Of a DNA stretch of 53,849 nucleotides, positions 47,840 to 53,849 are shown piece by piece (position 1 is the first letter of the stretch; the number at the start of each line of letters is the position of its first letter). The position numbers were made by a program, and so were the translations under genes. The notes beneath the pieces are model-generated. The model was not told the DNA's origin. It saw only the letters and a list, made by a program, of their open reading frames with translations, and did not search any database. This DNA comes from Azospirillum sp. (GTDB lineage: Bacteria > Pseudomonadota > Alphaproteobacteria > Azospirillales > Azospirillaceae), in NCBI GenBank assembly GCA_027486405.1, contig JAIXPD010000096.1, forward strand, positions 1 through 53,849, read 5' to 3'.

Positions 47840-48259
47840 TCAGGACGCGGTGCAGGACAGGACCCAGACGTCGTAAATGGCGTTTTCCATCGCCGACAGG
47901 CCGGGGCTGGAGGCGAACATCCAGCCGCTGAAGGCGGCCTCGGCCTGTTCGCCGGGCTTGATTTCGGTGATTTCCAGGAAGGCGGCGGCCTCGGGCGGCT
48001 CGATCGGCGGGTTTTCCCGGCAGGCGCGCAGGGTGATGCGCAGGCTGCCCATCGCCTTGGTTTCCCCCACCGCGATGGTGAAGGTGGAGGTCCGGGCCGT
48101 CACCTTGTCCAGCCATTGCAGCTTGGCCCCGGGACGGGACAGCATCTGTTCCGGCTTGGCGGCGGCGTTGGCGGTGGTCAGGGGGGCTGACAGCAGAATG
48201 GCCCCAGCCAACACAGCAGCGGCGGCCAACCGGGGCAGGAGCGTCGACAACGTCGTCAC
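47840..48259 (-). CDS. DUF2155 secreted protein
   Basis: The 139-residue product starts from a GTG at 48259 and has a signal peptide (LLPRLAAAAVLAGAILLSAP, then ANAAA). The family block is KLQWLDKVTARTSTFTIAVG, then FSGWMFASSPGLSAMENAIY and DVWVLSC. It is periplasmic or outer-membrane-associated; the function is unknown. It follows the MlaD-type and NDUFA12-type genes on the same strand, an order common in Rhodospirillales. Confidence 0.88.
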   Translation of the reverse strand: MTTLSTLLPRLAAAAVLAGAILLSAPLTTANAAAKPEQMLSRPGAKLQWLDKVTARTSTFTIAVGETKAMGSLRITLRACRENPPIEPPEAAAFLEITEIKPGEQAEAAFSGWMFASSPGLSAMENAIYDVWVLSCTAS

Positions 48260-48519
48260 GTCGGATCGCTTTCGTGGTGTGATCGGATCGGTCCCGCCTT
48301 CTATCCCGGAAGCGCGCCGCCGTCCATGGGGTGCGGAACGGGGCAGGGCTGCGCGCGGGATCGGTGGGTGGGACGACACTGTTTCGACATCAGAACAAAT
48401 CAGATTTCTCGGCGTTATTCTGAATTCGAAACGAAAACAGATCGAATCGCCCCCGCACAGCACGGGCATGAAAAAGGGGCCTTGCGGCCCCTGTCTTCAC
48501 AGCGATGCGGCGAACACGC

Positions 48520-49017
48520 TCACAGCTTGGGCGGTTGCGCCCCGGCGTTGCTGTTGGCGTCGCCGGACTTGCCCATGCTTTGCAGCGAGAAGATCACCTG
48601 ACCCAGAAGCTGTTCCAGACCCGGCGTGCTCTGGGTGAACTCGATCCGCCCGTTCGGCTTGATCACGTCGGGATCGCCGCCGGGTTCGAGCGACAGGAAC
48701 TTGCCGCCCAGCAGGCTTTCCGACGCGATCACCGCCGCCGTGTCCTTCGGCAGCTTGACCGTGTTGTCGATGGCCAGATGAACGACCGCCTGGAAGCTCT
48801 TGGGATCGAGCGACAGGCCGACGACGTTGCCGACCTTCACGCCGCTGATCCGCACGTCGGAGCCGTTTTGCAAGCCGGTGATGCTGGAGAAATTGGCCGT
48901 CACCTCATAGCCCTGCACCTTGCGCAGATCCGCGCTTTTGTAGGCAAAGGCCAGGAAGACGCCGGCGGCGACGAGGACGACGCCACCCAGCACGGTTTCG
49001 ATCACGTTCCGACGCAT
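48520..49017 (-). CDS. mlaD: MlaD-family lipid-binding protein
   Basis: MCE-domain proteins of this type bind phospholipid in the periplasm for the Mla pathway. The 165-residue product has a single N-terminal transmembrane segment (VIETVLGGVVLVAAGVFLAF) and an MCE domain with GLQNGSDVRISGVKVGNVVG, DTAAVIASESLLGGKFLSLE. The other Mla genes are not adjacent, although mlaA is at 17213-17941. Confidence 0.9.
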   Translation of the reverse strand: MRRNVIETVLGGVVLVAAGVFLAFAYKSADLRKVQGYEVTANFSSITGLQNGSDVRISGVKVGNVVGLSLDPKSFQAVVHLAIDNTVKLPKDTAAVIASESLLGGKFLSLEPGGDPDVIKPNGRIEFTQSTPGLEQLLGQVIFSLQSMGKSGDANSNAGAQPPKL

Positions 49018-49046
49018 GGGATGATCCTGCTGCGGAGTCCGGCCGG

Positions 49047-49439
49047 TCAGGCCGGAGTCCAAGGCTCGTAATCGCCGGTCGCGGCGACGCGCTGGCCACC
49101 GGCCAGGGCGTGACCGGGCGGACGGTAGGCCTGGGTCGAGCCGGACAGGTTGGGCAGATGCTCCTTCTGCCACGGCTTGTGGAAGCCGCTGGACCCCTCG
49201 GGCAGCGGATCCTTGACCGTGTGGTGCAGCCAGCCGTGCCATTCCGGCGGAATCTTGGTGGCGTCCGGTTCACCGGCGTAGATCACCCAACGGCGCTCGC
49301 GCGCGCCCGCCGGGGTGGTCTTGCTGCGGTAATAGACGTTGCCGAAGCGGTCGCTGCCGACCTTGGCGCCCCGGCGCCACGTCACGAATTGGATGTGGAT
49401 GTTCGCCAGTCTGGTGAACAGGGAGATGGACTCGGTCAT
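49047..49439 (-). CDS. NDUFA12-type NADH:ubiquinone oxidoreductase subunit
   Basis: This is the bacterial form of the 17.2-kDa accessory subunit of complex I, found in alphaproteobacteria and mitochondria. The 130-residue product starts MTESISLFTRLANIHIQFVT and has VGSDRFGNVYYRSKTTPAGA, RRWVIYAGEPDATKIPPEWH and GWLHHTVKDPLPEGS. It is a peripheral protein of the complex. It lies upstream of mlaD on the same strand, 29 bases away. Confidence 0.93.
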   Translation of the reverse strand: MTESISLFTRLANIHIQFVTWRRGAKVGSDRFGNVYYRSKTTPAGARERRWVIYAGEPDATKIPPEWHGWLHHTVKDPLPEGSSGFHKPWQKEHLPNLSGSTQAYRPPGHALAGGQRVAATGDYEPWTPA

Positions 49440-49571
49440 CGTCGCTCGCGAATTCGGGGAAGCTGTTCCGCCCCACGCAAGGGCGGCCGGTCGAATGCGG
49501 GCCGCACTATGACACCGCGACGACGCCACGTCCACAACGCCGTCGGGGCAGAGGGGCGCAACCGCTTGGGG

Positions 49572-50237
49572 TCAGGCGAACTTCCGCTCGGTCAGCAGCA
49601 GGCGGACGGCAAAACCCAGGAACAACACCCCGGCCAAACCGTCGAGCGCCGTTTTCATCCGCTGGCTGGCCAGCACCCGGCGGGCGGCCCCCGCGCTCAA
49701 CGCCGCGACTCCGCTCAGATACGCGCAGCCCACCAGGGTGATGACGTTGCCCAGCAAAAAGATCTGTCCGGCGACATGGCCCAGTTCCGGTGCGACGAAC
49801 TGCGGCACGAAGGCCAACTGGAACAGGATGATTTTGGGATTCAGCATGTTGGTCAGCAGCGCCTGGGTGAAGACGACCGACAGCCGCACCGAGTCGGGGT
49901 TGGCCACCGCCGGGCGATCCGCCGCCGCCGCGTCGCTCCGGCTGGTCAGGGCGCTCCACAAGGACCGGCCGCCGATCCAGGCGAGATAGCCGCCCCCGGC
50001 GTAGCGCAGCAGGTCGAACAGCGCGGGCGACGCCGCGATCAGGGCCGACACGCCGATGGCGGCCAACAGGGCGTGGATCACGTTGCCCAGCGAAATGCCC
50101 AGCGTGGCGACCACCCCGGCCCGGCGGCCATCGGCGACGCTGCGGGTCAGCACCAGCAGGAAATCCGGCCCCGGTGCCAGCACCAGCACGCCCACCGCGA
50201 CCAGATAGAGTTGGAACAGGTGGGGGTCGAGCGGCAT
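49572..50237 (-). CDS. LysE/RhtB-family amino-acid exporter
   Basis: The 221-residue inner-membrane protein has six hydrophobic segments and the RhtB signature VLVLAPGPDFLLVLTRSVAD, GISLGNVIHALLAAIGVSAL and TNMLNPKIILFQLAFVPQFV. Family members export amino acids such as homoserine, threonine or leucine; the substrate here is unknown. Confidence 0.9.
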   Translation of the reverse strand: MPLDPHLFQLYLVAVGVLVLAPGPDFLLVLTRSVADGRRAGVVATLGISLGNVIHALLAAIGVSALIAASPALFDLLRYAGGGYLAWIGGRSLWSALTSRSDAAAADRPAVANPDSVRLSVVFTQALLTNMLNPKIILFQLAFVPQFVAPELGHVAGQIFLLGNVITLVGCAYLSGVAALSAGAARRVLASQRMKTALDGLAGVLFLGFAVRLLLTERKFA

Positions 50238-50264
50238 GGCGGGGCGTCCGGTCTGTGGGGAATG

Positions 50265-51161
50265 TCAGTCCGGCCAGCGGCGGTGCAACCACAGCCATTG
50301 CGCCGGACGGTCGCGCACCCAATCCTCCAACATCCGGTTCAGCCGTTCCATGACAATCCGTGCGTCAGCGTTGCGGTCGCCGCTGGACGGGTATTCCAAC
50401 GGCGGCATTACGGTGACGCGGAAGCGCGCGCCGCCCAGCCGTTCGGTCAGGGTCATCAACAGGGGCACGCCGAACCGCAGGCCCAATTGGGCGGCGGCGG
50501 GGGCGGTCATGGCGTCGCGGCCAAAGAAGGGGACCGGAATGCCGTCGTTCATCTTCTGGTCGAACAGGATGCCGACATGACCGCCGCGCGCCAGTTCGCG
50601 CAGCAGCATCCGCGCCCCTTCGGCCCCCTTGGGAATCTGGGTTTGACCGGCGACGCCGCGCAGGTCCAGCAGCAGCTTGCCCACCGCCGGGTTGTTGGGC
50701 GCGCGGAACACCACGGCCAGTTTCAGCCCGCGCAGATGGGCGACGACCGATTGCACCTCCCAATTCGCCAGATGGCCGGACACCAGGATTCCGGCCCGCC
50801 CGTCGTCGCGCATGGCGTCGACGTGATGGCCGTCGATCACCTCCACCCGGTCGCGCCCGATCTCCTCCAAATGGGGGTATTCGGCGATGGTGCGGCCCAG
50901 ATTGTCCCACATGCCGCGCAGGATCGTCTCGATCTCCGCCGCCGGTTTGTCCGGAAAGGCGCGGGTCAGGTTGCGCCGCGCGGTGCGGGTCCCGGGCAGC
51001 CACGGCCCGACCGTCCGCCCGATCCAGCCGCCCAGCGCCGACGCGCGGTCGAGCGGCAGGGCGCGGAACAGCCGGTGGACACCATGGACGAACAGCGCCT
51101 CCAGCGGGTGGGCGACGCGGCGGGTCAGCCATTTGACGAGCGGGCTACGCGGCTTCGCCAT
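50265..51161 (-). CDS. Lipid A acyltransferase (LpxL/HtrB family)
   Basis: These inner-membrane enzymes add secondary acyl chains to Kdo-lipid A. The 298-residue product has the catalytic motif SGHLANWEVQSVVAHLRGLK (H-X4-E), the RAPNNPAVGKLL block, FDQKMNDGIPVPFFGRDAMT and a C-terminal WLWLHRRW. Its start overlaps the end of lpxK by 17 bases, so it belongs with the Kdo/lipid A genes. Which fatty acid it transfers cannot be told. Confidence 0.92.
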   Translation of the reverse strand: MAKPRSPLVKWLTRRVAHPLEALFVHGVHRLFRALPLDRASALGGWIGRTVGPWLPGTRTARRNLTRAFPDKPAAEIETILRGMWDNLGRTIAEYPHLEEIGRDRVEVIDGHHVDAMRDDGRAGILVSGHLANWEVQSVVAHLRGLKLAVVFRAPNNPAVGKLLLDLRGVAGQTQIPKGAEGARMLLRELARGGHVGILFDQKMNDGIPVPFFGRDAMTAPAAAQLGLRFGVPLLMTLTERLGGARFRVTVMPPLEYPSSGDRNADARIVMERLNRMLEDWVRDRPAQWLWLHRRWPD

Positions 51162-52167
51162 GCGAGCCTTCCTTCAACGATGGGTGATCGAACAGCCGAT
51201 CCAGCACGGTCCGGTCCAGCGCCGCCGGGTCGTCCCAGGCGATGGCGACCGGCAGCACGGCGACGCGGCCGCGCAGATCGGCGGGCAGACGCACCGCGTC
51301 CTTGGCGGTGGTGATGGGCAGGGCGTTCAGCGCGGCGGCGCGGTCGAGCAGGGCCGCGACCTCCGCCGCCCGGTAAGGGTGATGATCGGCGAAGGCGACG
51401 CGCCCGACCGGGTCGGCCCCTTGCTCCTCCAACGTCGCAAAAAACTTCTCCGGCCGCCCGATCCCGGCAAAGGCGAGGACGCGGCGTCCGACCAGATCCA
51501 ACCCCGTCGGATCCGGGACCAACCGCGCCCCCAGCACCGGCAGGCCGCTGGTCAACGCGGCGGCCAGCGCGGCGACTCCGGTGCGGTCGGGTCCGATGAC
51601 GACCAGCGCATCGGCGCGGGCCAAGCCGTCGCCCACCCGCTCGCGCAGCGGCCCGGCGGGGATCAGCCGCCCGTTGCCGAAGCCGACCGCGCCATCGACG
51701 ACGATCAACGACGCGTCCTTGTGCAGGCCGGGATTCTGGAAGCCGTCATCCATCACGATGGCCCCGGCCCCCGCCGCAACGGCGGCGCGCGCCCCGGCGG
51801 CGCGGTCGCGCGCCACCCAGCAGGGGGATGCGGCGGCCAGCAACAGCGCCTCGTCCCCGACGTCGGCGGCGCTGTGCCGGGTGGGATCGACGGACAACGG
51901 CCCGGCCTCCCGCCCGCCATGGCCACGGGTCAACGCGTGCGCCGCCACGCCGCGCGCGCGCAGCGCGGCGAGCAGCGCCAGCCCTACCGGGGTCTTGCCC
52001 GCACCGCCCGCCACCAGATTGCCGACGCACAGGACGGGAATCGTCACCCGCTGCGGCGTGGTCGTCGCCCAACGCCGCCGTCCGGCCAGCCCATAGAGCG
52101 CGCCCAGCGGCGACAGCAGCGTGGCGGTCAGGCCCGGGGGGCGATACCAGAAAGCCGGGGTGCGCAC
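51145..52167 (-). CDS. lpxK: Tetraacyldisaccharide 4'-kinase LpxK
   Basis: LpxK phosphorylates the lipid A precursor at the inner membrane. The 340-residue product begins MRTPAFWYRPPGLTATLLSP, has a P-loop in VGNLVAGGAGKTPVGLALLA, the TRGHGGRE segment, AIVMDDGFQNPGL and the AFAGIGRPEKFFATLEEQGA block. It lies 18 bases after waaA and overlaps the acyltransferase gene. Confidence 0.95.
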   Translation of the reverse strand: MRTPAFWYRPPGLTATLLSPLGALYGLAGRRRWATTTPQRVTIPVLCVGNLVAGGAGKTPVGLALLAALRARGVAAHALTRGHGGREAGPLSVDPTRHSAADVGDEALLLAAASPCWVARDRAAGARAAVAAGAGAIVMDDGFQNPGLHKDASLIVVDGAVGFGNGRLIPAGPLRERVGDGLARADALVVIGPDRTGVAALAAALTSGLPVLGARLVPDPTGLDLVGRRVLAFAGIGRPEKFFATLEEQGADPVGRVAFADHHPYRAAEVAALLDRAAALNALPITTAKDAVRLPADLRGRVAVLPVAIAWDDPAALDRTVLDRLFDHPSLKEGSHGEAA

Positions 52168-52185
52168 CCTCTCGCGTCTCCCCGA

Positions 52186-53493
52186 TCAGGCGGCGGACCG
52201 GATGCCCGCCGCGCCCAACACGGGGGCGAGGGCGTCCAGCGCGCGGTCCACGATGCGGCGGTTGTCGTCGGTCACGCGGGCGGCCCCGGCGACGATCCGG
52301 GCGCGGGCGCGCTCATCCGTCAACAGGCGGCGGGTGGCGGTGACGAGCGCTGCGGCGTCGGCCACCGGCAGGGATCCGCCCGCCGCTTCCAGCATCTGGG
52401 TGATCTCGCCGAAATTGAACATGTGCGGGCCATACAGCACGGCGCAGCCCAGCAGGGCCGGTTCCACCGGATTCTGCCCGCCGTGCGGCACGAAGGATCC
52501 GCCCATGCACACCACCGGGGCGGCGCGGTAGAACAGGCCAAGCTCGCCCATGGTGTCGGCGACATAAACGGAATCCTGCGGCCCCGGCAGCCCGCCATCG
52601 GCGCGGCGGACGGCGCGCAGCCCGTGGCCTTCCATCAGGGCGGCGATGGCCTCCCCCCGGTGGGCGTGGCGGGGCACGACGACGGTCAGCAGGTCGGGCA
52701 GGGCGGGGGACAGGGCGCGGTGCACCTCCGCCGCGATGTCGTCCTCGCCGGGGTGGGAGCTGGCGAGCAGCCAGAGCGGGCGGCCGTCCAGCGCGGCGGA
52801 CAGCGCGGCCATCGGCGCGCTGGCGGCGGGCGGCGGTTCGGCGGAGAATTTCAGATTGCCGACGCTGGCGACGCCGGGCGCGCCCAGGCGGCGCAGCCGG
52901 TCGGCGTCGCCCGCCGTCTGCGCCAGGGTGACGCGGAAGGTGGACAGCAGCGCCCCGGCAAAGCCCGGCGCGTTGCGCCAACGGCGGAAGGAGCGTTCCG
53001 ACATCCGCGCGTTGATCAGCGCGGCCGGAATGGCGCGGGCGCGGATGCCCGCCAGCAGATTTGGCCAGATCTCCGATTCCGTCCACAGAACGGCGTCGGG
53101 CCGCCAATGGTCGAGGAAACGATCCACCGCGCCGGGCAGATCGACCGGGACGTAATGATGGATCGCGCGCGCGGGCAGCCGCCGGGCCATCAGCTCCGCC
53201 GACGTCACCGTGCCGGTGGTCATCAGCACGGTCAGGTCGGGGTCTTGAGCCAACAGCCGGTCGATCAGGACCAGGACCGAATTCGCCTCCCCCACGCTGG
53301 CGGCGTGGATCCACAGCAGCCGACCATCGGGACGCGGGCGCGCGGCCACGCCGAAACGTTCCGCCTGACGGGCGGAATCCTCCTTGCCGACGGCCCGGCG
53401 ACGGTCGAGGTACAAGCGAACCGCCGGCCCGGCGATGGTGGTCAGGCCGCGATAAAGGGTGTGCAGCATGCGGCTCGGCGACAGAAAAGACAT
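52186..53493 (-). CDS. waaA: Kdo transferase WaaA (KdtA)
   Basis: WaaA transfers Kdo to lipid A, the first step of LPS core synthesis. The 435-residue product has an N-terminal hydrophobic anchor, IHAASVGEANSVLVLIDRLL, TTGTVTSAELMARRLP, WTESEIWPNLLAGIRA and the C-terminal SFVPHGGQNPVEPALLGCAV, all typical. A strong hairpin ends 9 bases before its start codon. It leads the waaA-lpxK-acyltransferase operon. Confidence 0.96.
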   Translation of the reverse strand: MSFLSPSRMLHTLYRGLTTIAGPAVRLYLDRRRAVGKEDSARQAERFGVAARPRPDGRLLWIHAASVGEANSVLVLIDRLLAQDPDLTVLMTTGTVTSAELMARRLPARAIHHYVPVDLPGAVDRFLDHWRPDAVLWTESEIWPNLLAGIRARAIPAALINARMSERSFRRWRNAPGFAGALLSTFRVTLAQTAGDADRLRRLGAPGVASVGNLKFSAEPPPAASAPMAALSAALDGRPLWLLASSHPGEDDIAAEVHRALSPALPDLLTVVVPRHAHRGEAIAALMEGHGLRAVRRADGGLPGPQDSVYVADTMGELGLFYRAAPVVCMGGSFVPHGGQNPVEPALLGCAVLYGPHMFNFGEITQMLEAAGGSLPVADAAALVTATRRLLTDERARARIVAGAARVTDDNRRIVDRALDALAPVLGAAGIRSAA

Positions 53494-53502
53494 GACAAGG
53501 AC

Positions 53503-53530
53503 CGCGCCGCCGGATCAGACCGGCGGCGCG
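53503..53530 (-). promoter_or_regulatory. Hairpin directly upstream of the waaA start
   Basis: CGCGCCGCCGG (53503-53513) pairs with CCGGCGGCGCG (53520-53530) around ATCAGA. It ends just before the waaA ATG at 53493 and leaves no room for a strong ribosome-binding site, so it may lower translation or be part of an upstream transcript end. Confidence 0.5.
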
Positions 53531-53588
53531 ATCATGCGCAGACTAGCACGCCCGCCCCGTCGGCGCGATGGAGAAGGGGGCCGCAGCC

Positions 53589-53831
53589 AGGGCAATCGCT
53601 TGAGCGAGCGGTCATCGTCACGCAAGCAAGAATAGACACGGATTTCACGGACAAAAGGATGGATTGCACGGATTTTTGACTCCAATGGCCTCCCGCATCC
53701 CGTCAGGAGGGGGCGCACAATCGCAAACAGAGTGGCTCTGAGACGGGTTCCGCGAAATCCGTGAAAAAATCCGTGGAATCCGTGTCCATTCTTGTTCTGG
53801 TCGGGTGCCCAAGGCTTCAAGCGATTGCCCT
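53589..53831 (-). repeat. 240-bp TIR element, family 1, copy D
   Basis: The ends are AGGGCAATCGCTTGAG (53589-53604) and TTCAAGCGATTGCCCT (53816-53831). The inner inverted repeat is AAGAATAGACACGGATTTCA with TGGAATCCGTGTCCATTCTT. The element has three CACGGA-type motifs on the left and three ATCCGTG on the right. It is flanked by GGGGCCGCAGC (53577-53587) and GGTGCCGCAGC (53832-53842), a near-perfect 11-bp direct repeat. It fills most of the 356 bases upstream of waaA; no other gene is seen to the window edge. Confidence 0.87.
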
Positions 53832-53849
53832 GGTGCCGCAGCGTGGCAA

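Noticed and set aside
50887..53679. 930-codon open frame on + opposite lpxK and waaA
   Set aside because: It is an antisense shadow of GC-rich genes with well-recognised products, has low-complexity Arg/Gly/Gln composition, and no known motif.

Overview
The window reads as a continuous chromosomal stretch of a GC-rich alphaproteobacterium, most likely a member of the Rhodospirillales (Azospirillum-like); no species call is possible from the sequence alone. The support is an alphaproteobacterial tuf-S10-spc ribosomal cluster, an RcdA/DUF1465 gene, an RpoH promoter of the alphaproteobacterial CTTG-N17-CYTATNTNNG type, an NDUFA12-type complex I subunit, DUF2155 and DUF2007 genes, and a cysE-iscR-cysteine desulfurase-ferredoxin-mnmA locus.

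Layout. 1-12,119: the end of tuf, then S10 and spc operons (rpsJ to rplO), secY and adk, all on +. The usual continuation rpsM-rpsK-rpoA-rplQ is absent; a short repeat, a strong terminator and a GntR regulator follow instead. 12,180-21,212: a DMT exporter with the GntR regulator, a Cys-rich lipoprotein with a Tudor-like tail, N-formylglutamate amidohydrolase plus a GCS2-type ligase, mlaA, an O-acetylhomoserine sulfhydrylase and a hydrolase. 21,365-28,928: a PAS histidine kinase, a heat-shock hsp20 with RpoH promoter and probable ROSE thermometer, rcdA, rpmE, and a TetR-DUF418-ABC exporter group with a palindromic operator. 28,995-34,890: a hydroxyisobutyrate dehydrogenase-like gene, small unknown genes, a TorD-like chaperone, an AhpD-like protein and a lambda-style repressor/Cro-like pair with three related operator sites. 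35,077-43,302: tRNA-Pro, ispB, DUF2007, TrmN6-like methyltransferase, S49 protease, TauE, a TPR glycosyltransferase, DUF2189, tRNA-Met and mnmA. 43,474-47,752: ferredoxin, an HPD-less HscB-like protein, cysteine desulfurase, iscR and cysE, reading leftward from one promoter with a palindrome, then an alpha/beta hydrolase. 47,840-53,493: DUF2155, MlaD, NDUFA12, LysE, then the lipid A/Kdo genes (acyltransferase, lpxK, waaA).

The most distinctive non-genic feature is a family of about 240-bp elements with 16-bp terminal inverted repeats, an inner 24-bp inverted repeat and about six ATCCGTG/CACGGAT motifs each. Four copies lie in intergenic spaces, 9 to 15 kb apart. A second 107-bp family has two copies in opposite orientation, with one compensatory base-pair change in its hairpin. 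Neither encodes a protein that I can recognise.

Assignments rest on reading translated sequences and motifs by eye. Start codons were chosen by ribosome-binding site and family alignment, and several are uncertain as noted. No database search was possible.
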